Positions 25,526 through 34,200 of a DNA stretch of 64,000 nucleotides are shown here, piece by piece; positions within the stretch are counted from its first letter, which is position 1; every line of letters begins with the position of its first letter. Where the stretch lies: assembly GCA_965277835.1 (NCBI GenBank), contig OZ255841.1:2108001-2172000 (forward strand). Reading direction: 5' to 3'. A model generated the notes under the pieces. It saw nothing but the letters and a program-made list of their open reading frames with translations. It made no database searches and was not told the origin of the DNA. Position numbers and translations under genes: made by a program. The stretch comes from Arcticimaribacter sp965277835. Lineage in GTDB: Bacteria > Bacteroidota > Bacteroidia > Flavobacteriales > Flavobacteriaceae.

Positions 25526-26870
25526 CAAGTATTTTGTTTTTTTAGTACTGCTCCAATTTGTTTTAGTCGGCTGTAAAACGGACAATTCTTATTTACAAAA
25601 ATTAGAGAACCCAGAGTTGTTTCAAGCCAGTGTAAAAAATCTTTCGGACATAGTAGTATACGATATATTTTCTCCTCCTGTAGCTTCTAGAGTATATTTA
25701 TACCCTACAATAGCTGCGTATCAAGCTATGCAATTGGCACACAAAAACAGCTATGCATCTTTGAGCGGGCAAATTAAAGAACTACATCCATTACCAGAGC
25801 CTAAAAATAATAATGTCAATTTTAATCTTGTTTCTCTTTATGCGTTTAATGAAGTAGGAAAGGCACTGATTTTTTCGGAAGATAAAATGGAGGCACATCA
25901 AGAAAACTTAGAAAAGACCTTAAAAGAAATAGGCGTTCCTAGAAAAGTGCTTAGAGCATCTAAAGAATACAGCCATATAGTAGCTGCGCATATTCTCGAA
26001 TGGGCAAAAGGAGATCTCTATAATCAAACAAGGACATACCCTAAATATACGATACAAGAAGAAGAACGTTTTTGGAAACCAACTCCTCCAGATTATATGG
26101 ATGGTATTGAACCTCACTGGGAAAAAATACGTACGATGGTATTAGATTCTTCAAATCAATTTGAACCTAAAGAACCTTTAACTTTTGATTTGAAAGAAGG
26201 TAGCCCGTTTCAAATACAGTTGAAAGAGGTTTATGAGATTGGTAAAAATATTACTGACGAACAATTGGAAATAGCTAAGTTTTGGGATTGTAATCCTTAT
26301 GTAACACATCATAAGGGGCATGCAATGTTTGCTACAAAAAAAATTACTCCAGGGGGGCATTGGATTGGAATAACCTCTATAGCGACAAGAAAAGCACAGA
26401 GTAATTTTCAGGAAACAATTAATGCTTACACCAACGTAAGTATAGCTCTTTTCGATGCGTTTATTAGTTGTTGGGATGAAAAATGGGACACACTTGTTGT
26501 TCGTCCAGAGACGATTATAAATAAATATTACGATGAAGAATGGCTTCCTATTCTTCAAACGCCTCCGTTTCCAGAATACACAAGTGGACACTCGGTAATA
26601 TCAAGAGCATCAGCAGTTGTGTTGACTAATTTATATGGTGATAATTTTGCTTTCGATGATACTACTGAAGTTGAATATGGTTTGCCTGTTCGGTCTTTCA
26701 ATTCTTTTATTGAAGCCTCAGAAGAAGCAGCAATTTCGAGGCTCTATGGAGGAATTCATTATATGATGGCCATTGAAGAGGGAGTAGCACAAGGAGAAGA
26801 CGTAGGACAATATGTTGTAGAGAAAATTCAAACGTATATAGGCGATTCAAAAAAGCTCGCTTCTAAATAA
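25515..26870 (+). CDS. Vanadium-haloperoxidase-like PAP2-superfamily lipoprotein
   Basis: A 451-residue lipoprotein (lipobox LVGC, Cys20) of the PAP2/vanadium-dependent haloperoxidase superfamily. All three signature blocks are present: K323-x6-R330-P331 (KWDTLVVRP), S357-G358-H359 (YTSGHS), and S408-R409-x5-H415 (SRLYGGIH). The spacing matches the vanadate/phosphate-binding residues of fungal chloroperoxidase (K, R, S-G-H, R, H), including the histidine that would ligate vanadium. The Asp that follows the last His in acid phosphatases is replaced by Ala, which favours a haloperoxidase-like over a phosphatase reading, though either remains possible. It overlaps copy 3 of the FG-GAP genes by 11 nt and is the only enzyme-like protein of the locus, so it is the likely catalytic component. 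Confidence 0.82.
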   Translation: MKISKYFVFLVLLQFVLVGCKTDNSYLQKLENPELFQASVKNLSDIVVYDIFSPPVASRVYLYPTIAAYQAMQLAHKNSYASLSGQIKELHPLPEPKNNNVNFNLVSLYAFNEVGKALIFSEDKMEAHQENLEKTLKEIGVPRKVLRASKEYSHIVAAHILEWAKGDLYNQTRTYPKYTIQEEERFWKPTPPDYMDGIEPHWEKIRTMVLDSSNQFEPKEPLTFDLKEGSPFQIQLKEVYEIGKNITDEQLEIAKFWDCNPYVTHHKGHAMFATKKITPGGHWIGITSIATRKAQSNFQETINAYTNVSIALFDAFISCWDEKWDTLVVRPETIINKYYDEEWLPILQTPPFPEYTSGHSVISRASAVVLTNLYGDNFAFDDTTEVEYGLPVRSFNSFIEASEEAAISRLYGGIHYMMAIEEGVAQGEDVGQYVVEKIQTYIGDSKKLASK

Positions 26871-26876
26871 ATAGTT

Positions 26877-28244
26877 ATGCAAAAAAAACACCTTTCTTTT
26901 TGGCAAATTTTAACGATGAACTTCGGGTTTTTTGGAGTTCAATTTAGCTTTGGTTTACAGCAAAGCAATATGAGTGCAATTTACCGATATCTCGGTGCAA
27001 ATGAATCTGAGCTTCCTATGTTATGGTTAGCAGGACCAGTAACAGGTCTTTTGGTACAACCAATTATTGGGGCTATTAGTGATGGTACTTGGACTCCAAA
27101 ATTTGGAAGAAGAAAACCATTTTTCTTAATAGGAGCCTTGGTAGCGAGTTTAGCATTAGTCGCAATGCCATATTCTAGCTCTATTTGGATGGCTGCAAGT
27201 TTACTTTGGATTCTTGATGCAGCAAACAACATAGCCTTAGAACCTTATAGAGCTTTTATAGCGGATAAACTTCCTGAGAAGCAATATTCAATAGGATTTC
27301 TAATGCAGAGTTTCTTCACAGGACTAGGGAGCATTATGTCTAACTTTACACCTGTTATTTTAGTGTCGTTTGGGTTACTAGCGTTGAGCGATAAAATGGG
27401 AAATGGTATTCCAGTTTCCACCTATTGGGCATTTGGTATTGGTGCAATTGCTTCTATCGGAACTATTTTGATTACCGTGTTTACTACTTCTGAATACCCA
27501 CCTACTGATGAAGAACTTGCTGCAATTAAAGAAAGTAAAGCTAAGGGCAGTGTTGTACTTAGAACCATAAAAGAAATTAAAGAAGCGTTTGTCCAAATGC
27601 CTAAAACTATGAGACAGCTTATCCCTGTTATGTTTTTCTCTTGGTATGCTATGTTTTGCTATTGGCAATATTTAACTTCTGCTTTGTCATTATCTTTGTT
27701 TGGTACTTTAGACCAAGAGACCTCTTTTTTTAATCAAGCACAATTGTTAACGGGTAGTTTAAATGGGACATATAATATTATTTGTGTTCTAATAGCTTTT
27801 CCGATGGTACCAATTGCACAAAAATTAGGTGCTAAGAATTTACATTTTATATGCCTTTTACTTGGCGGAGTAGGGTTAATGGCTATGCCATATCTTAACA
27901 ATACAGATATTCTATTTACATTACCTTTTGGCAACGGTATTCCAGTTTCACAAATTTATTTATTCTCTTTTGGTTTGGGTATTACATGGGCATCTATGAT
28001 GGCAATGCCATATCAAATGTTAGCCTCTTCTATACCTAGGGATAAAATGGGAATTTATATGGGAATATTTAATATGTTTATTGTAATACCTATGATTCTT
28101 CAAATTTTTTCTATGCAATATTTTGTGTATGACCTTTTAGGAAATAAGCCTACTAATGTTATTATATTAGCAGGAGTTTGCCTAGTTTTAGGAGGTGTTT
28201 GTTCTCTTTTTGTGAAGGAGAAAAAGGATTTGGTTAGTTCGTAA
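26877..28244 (+). CDS. MFS transporter, SLC45-like (sugar-type)
   Basis: A 455-residue inner-membrane carrier with about 12 hydrophobic segments. The loop between segments 2 and 3 has the pattern PIIGAISDGTWTPKFGRRKP, characteristic of the SLC45/plant-sucrose-transporter-like branch of the major facilitator superfamily that in Bacteroidota often accompanies maltose or sucrose utilisation genes. It begins 6 nt after the haloperoxidase-like gene, ending the operon, and would carry the product released in the periplasm into the cytoplasm. Substrate is not determined; the sugar link rests on family resemblance and on the LacI-type regulator and SusCD pair at the other end of the locus. Confidence 0.85.
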   Translation: MQKKHLSFWQILTMNFGFFGVQFSFGLQQSNMSAIYRYLGANESELPMLWLAGPVTGLLVQPIIGAISDGTWTPKFGRRKPFFLIGALVASLALVAMPYSSSIWMAASLLWILDAANNIALEPYRAFIADKLPEKQYSIGFLMQSFFTGLGSIMSNFTPVILVSFGLLALSDKMGNGIPVSTYWAFGIGAIASIGTILITVFTTSEYPPTDEELAAIKESKAKGSVVLRTIKEIKEAFVQMPKTMRQLIPVMFFSWYAMFCYWQYLTSALSLSLFGTLDQETSFFNQAQLLTGSLNGTYNIICVLIAFPMVPIAQKLGAKNLHFICLLLGGVGLMAMPYLNNTDILFTLPFGNGIPVSQIYLFSFGLGITWASMMAMPYQMLASSIPRDKMGIYMGIFNMFIVIPMILQIFSMQYFVYDLLGNKPTNVIILAGVCLVLGGVCSLFVKEKKDLVSS

Positions 28245-28313
28245 GTTTTCTTATAAACGCGAATTATAAAAGGGTTTTAGAACACCTATTTTATAAAAAA
28301 TATTTAGCTTTAA

Positions 28314-28335
28314 AAATAGATTGAGTAATCTATTT
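28314..28335. promoter_or_regulatory. Perfect 9-bp inverted repeat upstream of maeB
   Basis: AAATAGATT (28314-28322) and AATCTATTT (28327-28335) flank GAGT. It lies directly upstream of the maeB -7 box and has no T-run after it, so an operator is more likely than a terminator. Confidence 0.35.
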
Positions 28336-28338
28336 CTC

Positions 28339-28346
28339 TACATTTG
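28339..28346 (+). promoter_or_regulatory. -7 promoter element of maeB
   Basis: TACATTTG matches TAnnTTTG exactly and lies 32 nt before the maeB ATG. Confidence 0.5.
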
Positions 28347-28378
28347 TTATACAGACAACATAAAATTCATTTAAAATT

Positions 28379-30652
28379 ATGAATAAAAAGAATATAAAAA
28401 GCGAAGCTTTAAACTATCACGAGAATCCTAGACCTGGAAAAATTGAAGTAGTCCCAACTAAGAGTTATAGTTCACAACGCGATTTAGCATTAGCATATTC
28501 TCCTGGAGTAGCTGAGCCCTGTCTTGAAATTGAGAAGACACCTGATGATGTTTATAAATACACAAATAAAGGAAACCTTGTTGCAGTAATTTCAAATGGA
28601 ACTGCCGTGTTGGGGTTGGGAGATATTGGTTCTGAAGCCTCTAAACCTGTTATGGAAGGTAAAGGATTGTTGTTTAAAATATTTGCAGGAATTGATGTGT
28701 TTGACATTGAGGTAGATACTAAAGATCCCGAGAAGTTTATACAAACAGTAAAAGCTATAGCACCAACCTTTGGAGGAATTAACTTAGAAGATATTAAAGC
28801 ACCCGAAGCTTTTGAAATAGAATGCCGCCTTAAAGATGAATTAAATATTCCGGTTATGCATGATGATCAGCACGGAACTGCTATTATTTCGTGTGCCGCC
28901 TTGTTAAACGCAGTTGATTTGGTAGGTAAAAAGATAGAAGAAGTACGTATTGTAGTATCTGGTGCGGGAGCAGCTGCTATTTCTTGTACACGCCTATACA
29001 AAGCTTTTGGGGCATTGGCAAAAAACATTCTTATGGTTGATAGTAGGGGTGTTATTCGTAGTGACCGTTCAGATTTAACTTCACAAAAAAAAGAATTTGC
29101 TACGGATAGTGATGTTAATACTTTGGTAGAAGCAATGGTTGGAGCAGATGTGTTTATTGGATTATCAAAACCCGATATTATCACTAAGGCTATGTTAGAG
29201 TCAATGAATAATGACCCTATAGTTTTTGCCATGGCAAACCCAGACCCTGAAGTTAAGTACGATTTTGCCCGTTCAGTACGCGATGATATTATTATGGCTA
29301 CAGGACGATCAGATTATCCAAATCAGGTAAACAATGTTTTAGGTTTTCCTTTTATTTTTAGAGGCGCTTTGGATGTTCGTGCTACAAAAATTAATGAGGA
29401 AATGAAAATGGCAGCAGTTAGAGCTATAGCAGAACTAGCAAAAAAACCAGTTCCTGAGCAAGTAAATATTGCATATAAAGAAACTAGATTGTCATTTGGT
29501 AGGGAATATATTATACCAAAACCTTTTGACCCAAGATTAATTGAAGAAATTCCAATTGCTGTTGCCAAAGCGGCAATAGAGTCGGGTGTGGCTAAAATGC
29601 CAATTAAAGACTGGGATAAATATCGCGAGCAATTAGCTGAACTTACAGGAGCAGATAAAAAAACAATTCGATTAATTCATGACCGTGCAAAGTCTCAACC
29701 TAAGAAAATTGTCTTTGCAGAAGCAGATCAATTAAATGTCTTAAAGGCAGCTCAAATTGTAAAAGAAGATGGAATAGGCGAGCCTATATTACTTGGGCGA
29801 AAAGAGGCTATTATTGAGCTTATGGAAGCTATTAATTTTAATGGAGACCCTGTCATTATAGACCCTAAAAGTGATGAAAGTAAAGAGATAAAGAATACCT
29901 ATGCAAACATTTTTTGGAAAGAACAAAGAAGAAAAGGAATTACTCTATATGAGGCAGAATCGCTGATGCGCGAGCGTAATTATTTTGGAGCAATGATGGT
30001 TAAGAAAGGAGATGCTGATGCGATGTTGTCGGGTTATTCTAGGAATTATGCTTCTGTTGTAAAACCAGTTATTAATGTTGTAGGGAGAGATAAAGGCGTG
30101 TCAAGAGTTGCGGCGACTAATATGATGTTTACAGAGCGAGGTCCTATTTTCATTTCGGACACATCCATAAACATTGATCCTAGTGCTAAAGAATTGGCAA
30201 AAATTGGTTTTATGACTTCTAAAATTGTAAAAATGTTCGGAATAGAACCAGTATTAGCAATGCTTTCGTATTCTAATTTTGGGGCTTCAAAACATCCTAA
30301 TACTGCAAAAGTTACTGAGGCAGTATCCTATATGCATAAATACTATCCTGATATAGTTGTCGATGGACCTTTACAATCCGATTTTGCATTGAATAAAAAA
30401 CTGCTAAACGAAAAATTTCCTTTTTCACAAATAGCAGATAAAAATGTTAACACATTAATTTTCCCTAACCTTGAATCAGCTAATATTACATATAAGCTAA
30501 TGAAGGAATTAGACAAAAATCAATCAATTGGGCCTATTTTATTGGGATTAAAAGAGCCTATTCATGTATTGCAACTAGGCGCGAGTGTAGAAGAAATTGT
30601 AAATATGGCTGCAGTCGCTGTAATTGATGCACAACAAAAAAAGAAAAATTGA
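28379..30652 (+). CDS. maeB: NADP-dependent malic enzyme (malic enzyme + phosphotransacetylase-like domain)
   Basis: A 757-residue two-domain malic enzyme converting malate to pyruvate and CO2 with NADPH formation. Residues 1 to about 420 form the malic domain with SYSSQRDLALAYSPGVAEPC, the metal/substrate region NIPVMHDDQHGTA, and a nucleotide-binding VVSGAGAAAIS. Residues about 435-757 are a phosphotransacetylase-like domain (KKIVFAEADQLNVLKAA, SYSNFGASKHPNTAKV), which in MaeB proteins is thought to be regulatory through acetyl-CoA rather than catalytic. It starts a transcript with ruvA: its TGA overlaps the ruvA TTG start in the tetranucleotide TTGA (30649-30652). Confidence 0.95.
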   Translation: MNKKNIKSEALNYHENPRPGKIEVVPTKSYSSQRDLALAYSPGVAEPCLEIEKTPDDVYKYTNKGNLVAVISNGTAVLGLGDIGSEASKPVMEGKGLLFKIFAGIDVFDIEVDTKDPEKFIQTVKAIAPTFGGINLEDIKAPEAFEIECRLKDELNIPVMHDDQHGTAIISCAALLNAVDLVGKKIEEVRIVVSGAGAAAISCTRLYKAFGALAKNILMVDSRGVIRSDRSDLTSQKKEFATDSDVNTLVEAMVGADVFIGLSKPDIITKAMLESMNNDPIVFAMANPDPEVKYDFARSVRDDIIMATGRSDYPNQVNNVLGFPFIFRGALDVRATKINEEMKMAAVRAIAELAKKPVPEQVNIAYKETRLSFGREYIIPKPFDPRLIEEIPIAVAKAAIESGVAKMPIKDWDKYREQLAELTGADKKTIRLIHDRAKSQPKKIVFAEADQLNVLKAAQIVKEDGIGEPILLGRKEAIIELMEAINFNGDPVIIDPKSDESKEIKNTYANIFWKEQRRKGITLYEAESLMRERNYFGAMMVKKGDADAMLSGYSRNYASVVKPVINVVGRDKGVSRVAATNMMFTERGPIFISDTSINIDPSAKELAKIGFMTSKIVKMFGIEPVLAMLSYSNFGASKHPNTAKVTEAVSYMHKYYPDIVVDGPLQSDFALNKKLLNEKFPFSQIADKNVNTLIFPNLESANITYKLMKELDKNQSIGPILLGLKEPIHVLQLGASVEEIVNMAAVAVIDAQQKKKN

Positions 30653-31230
30653 TTACACAAATTAGAGGAAGGCTAATAGAAAAGCACCCTACTCATGTAG
30701 TTATCGATTGTGGTGGAATTGGTTATATGGTTCATGTTTCTTTACACACCTATGGACAACTTCCTGATAAAGAGGATATAATACTTCATACTCATTTACA
30801 AGTAAGGGAGGATTCGCATACACTTTTTGGATTTTATCAACCTATTGAACGTTCAGTTTTTAGGCTTTTAATTTCTATTTCTGGCATTGGTTCTAGTATA
30901 GCTAGAATTATGCTTTCTTCAATGTCTCCCCAAGAAATTAAACAAGCAATTTTAAGCGAAAACCTAGCTACAATTAAAGCTGTTAAAGGTATTGGATTGA
31001 AGACAGCTCAGCGGGTTTTAATTGAATTAAAAGATAAGGTTCAAAAATTAGAAGGAATTGATGAAATTCCTATTTCTCAAAACAATAGAATCAAAGAAGA
31101 AACGTTATCAGCATTAGAGGTTCTCGGCTATTCAAGAAGACAGTCCGAGAAAGTAATTGATAACATACTTCAGGGTGCTCCTGACAGTTCTGTAGAAGAG
31201 CTAATTAAAAGTGCTTTGAATAAATTGTAA
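30649..31230 (+). CDS. ruvA: Holliday junction DNA-binding protein RuvA
   Basis: A 193-residue junction-binding subunit of RuvAB. The N-terminal OB fold starts MITQIRGRLIEKHPTHVVIDCGGIGY, the tandem helix-hairpin-helix motifs are at about residues 72-125 (ISISGIGSSIARIML and IKAVKGIGLKTAQRVLIELK), and the C-terminal RuvB-binding three-helix domain spans about 148-193. A TTG start is chosen because RuvA proteins begin exactly here and no ATG lies nearby; it overlaps the maeB stop by 4 nt, implying translational coupling. sprA follows after 6 nt. The ruvA-sprA pairing recurs in flavobacteria. Confidence 0.95.
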   Translation: MITQIRGRLIEKHPTHVVIDCGGIGYMVHVSLHTYGQLPDKEDIILHTHLQVREDSHTLFGFYQPIERSVFRLLISISGIGSSIARIMLSSMSPQEIKQAILSENLATIKAVKGIGLKTAQRVLIELKDKVQKLEGIDEIPISQNNRIKEETLSALEVLGYSRRQSEKVIDNILQGAPDSSVEELIKSALNKL

Positions 31231-31236
31231 AAACCT

Positions 31237-34200
31237 TTGATTAAAGTTCAAAGAGATTATTTCTATACCGTTCGGCATAGTATAATGTTAATCCTATTTT
31301 TAGGATTAGCTTATAGTAACAATTTATATGGTCAAAAGAAGAATAACTCAAATAACGAGTTAGGTAGAATATCTTTCCCTGAAAAAGAAAACCCACTTGA
31401 TAATTATATCTATGATGCCGATAAAGATGTTTATGTATATCAGCAAACAGAGGGGGATTATCCTTTAAGCACGCCTTTGGTACTTACACCTAAAGAGTAT
31501 CAACGTCTGCAGCTTAAACATGAAATGAATACTTATTTTAAAAATAAAGTAAGTGTTATTTCACAAAAGAAAGGAGGTCAACAAGAAGCACAGAAAGACT
31601 TACTTCCAGAGTTATATGTAAATTCTAAATTTTTTCAATCTATTTTTGGTGGTAATGAGATTGATGTACTTCCGCAAGGATCGATAGGGGTTGATATGGG
31701 CGTTCGTTATCAAAAAACAGATAACCCTGCTCTTTCTCCACGAAACCGAACAAACCTTGGTTTTGATTTTGATCAGCGTATTAATTTAAGTTTTTTAGGT
31801 AAAATTGGAGATCGTCTTGAAATAACTGCAAATTATGATACAGAATCAACTTTCGATTTTCAGAACCTAGTAAAGCTAGAGTTTAACCCTCCTAGATTTA
31901 ATCAACCCGAAGATTATTTACCAAGTTCTGTGTTTCAATCAACAGATGAATCTAGAGGAGGAGGAGGGTCACAATTGCTCAATAATGTAGGTAATAGAGT
32001 TGAGAATATAAGTAATAGAATAGAAGATAAAACACTAGCTGTAACAGAAAAAGTTTTAGCCGTTGAAAATAAGGCATGGGAATATCAAAATAGAGTTAAT
32101 GATTTTTTGAACGCTCCAGCTTCAGAAGACGCTATTTTACAGAATATAGATATAGGTAATATTAGTATGCCTTTGAATAGTACACTTATATCGGGTGCAC
32201 AAAGCTTAGTAGGAGTTAAGGCAGAAGTAAAATTTGGTAGAACAAATATAACAGGAGTTATTGCAGAGCAGCGTTCTCAATCTCAATCTGTAGTTACACA
32301 AGGAGGAGGAACACTTCAGGAATTTTCTTTATTTGCATTAGACTATGAAGCTGACAAGCATTATTTCTTGGCACATTATTTTCGAGATAATTACGATACG
32401 TTTTTAAAGAACTATCCTTTTATTAATTCACCAATTCAAATTACAAGAATCGAAGTTTGGGTAACTAATCGACAGTCTCAGACTAATAACATAAGAAATA
32501 TAATAGCACTTCAAGATTTGGGAGAATCAAACCCCGAAAACACTAAGTTGAATGAATCAAGCCCATTATTTTTTAACACTCCTATTTCGAGGGGAATTCC
32601 TTCAAACAAGGCAAATAAATTAGACCCTACCACCACAGGTGCTGATACATTCGTTACACAAGCAATTCGCGATATTGCTACTGTTTCTAATGGATTTGGT
32701 GTTTTAAGCAGTAATGTTAGAGAAGGTTTTGATTATGCTATTCTTGAAAGTGCACGTAAGCTAAACCCTAATGAATATACTTTACAACCCCAATTAGGAT
32801 ATATTTCGTTAAATCAAAGGTTAAGTAATGATGAAATACTTGGAGTTGCGTTTCAGTTTACATATAACGGCTCGGTTTATCAAGTTGGTGAATTTGCAAA
32901 TGGAGGAGTGGATGGCACTTCTCGGCTTTCAACGTCTACTACAAGCCAACAAACACAAGTAGTAGCTTCGAATAATTTAGTAGTAAAAATGCTGAAGAGT
33001 AGTGTGACGAATGTGACACAACCTGTTTGGGATTTAATGATGAAGAATATTTATAATACAGGAGCCTTTCAACTAGAGGAAGAAGATTTTAAATTAAATA
33101 TTTTATACGCGGATCCTTCTCCTATAAATTATATTTCAGCAGTTGACCCTGCAATTTGGCCTGCGGCGTTAAAGAATCAAGCTCTATTACGAACTCTAAG
33201 TTTAGATCAGTTAAATTTATATAAAGACCCTGAACCTGAAGGAGATGGTTTTTTTGATTTTATTCCAGGGATAACTGTTAACCCTCAATTTGGGCGAATT
33301 ATTTTTCCAACAGTAGAACCTTTTGGTGAAACCTTATTCAAAATTTTAGATGATTCAAATTCTTCTCAGGAGCAATATGAGAATCAAGCGACTTACAATG
33401 CGAATCAATCAAAATATGTATTTAGAGATATGTATGCTTTGACTCAGGCAGGCGCATTAGAAACTTCAGAACAAAATAAATATCAAATTAAAGGGCGTTA
33501 TAAATCTGCAGGTGGAGATGGAATTCCTATAGGAGCGTTTAATGTTCCTCGAGGTTCAGTTAAAGTTACTGTTGGTGGAAGGGTGTTGAGAGAAGGTATT
33601 GATTATACGGTTAACTATCAAATAGGGCGCGTAAAAATATTAGATCCTGCACTTCAAGCATCAAATACGCCTATTCAAGTATCGGTAGAGAATAATGCTT
33701 TTTTTGGACAACAAGGCAAACGTTTTTCTGGGATAGATGTGGTACACAAGTTTAACAACAACTTTGTCTTAGGAGGGACATTGATTAATTTAAGTGAAAA
33801 CCCATTAACACAAAAGGCTAATTATGGGACAGAGCCTGTAAACAATACTATGGTTGGGTTAAATATTAACCTTTCTACTGAAGTTCCATTTTTAACTCGT
33901 TTGGTAAATAAACTGCCTACTATTAATACTGTGGCTCCTTCTCGGCTTTCATTTCGAGGAGAGGTAGCTAGTTTTATTGCAGGTAATCCACAAAACACAC
34001 AGCTAGAGGGAGAAGCCAATGTATATCTTGATGATTTTGAAGGGGCACAAACTAATATTGATGTAAAAGGGTTTTTAGCATGGCGACTTTCTAGTGTGCC
34101 TTCTACAGGAGTTAAGGGCTCTGAAATTGAAAAAGATAATTTAGAATCTGGGTTTAATCGAGCAAAATTGGCATGGTACAGTATTGACCCTATTTTCTAC

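Noticed and set aside
9083..28244. Classical starch/maltose utilisation locus, suggested by LacI, SusCD and the SLC45-like carrier
   Set aside because: No amylase, glucosidase, maltose phosphorylase or phosphoglucomutase gene is present, and the FG-GAP and PAP2 genes do not fit.
28264..28296. Hairpin TTATAAAA ... TTTTATAA after the MFS gene as a terminator
   Set aside because: Very A+T-rich stem with a 2-nt bulge and no T-run; too weak to call.
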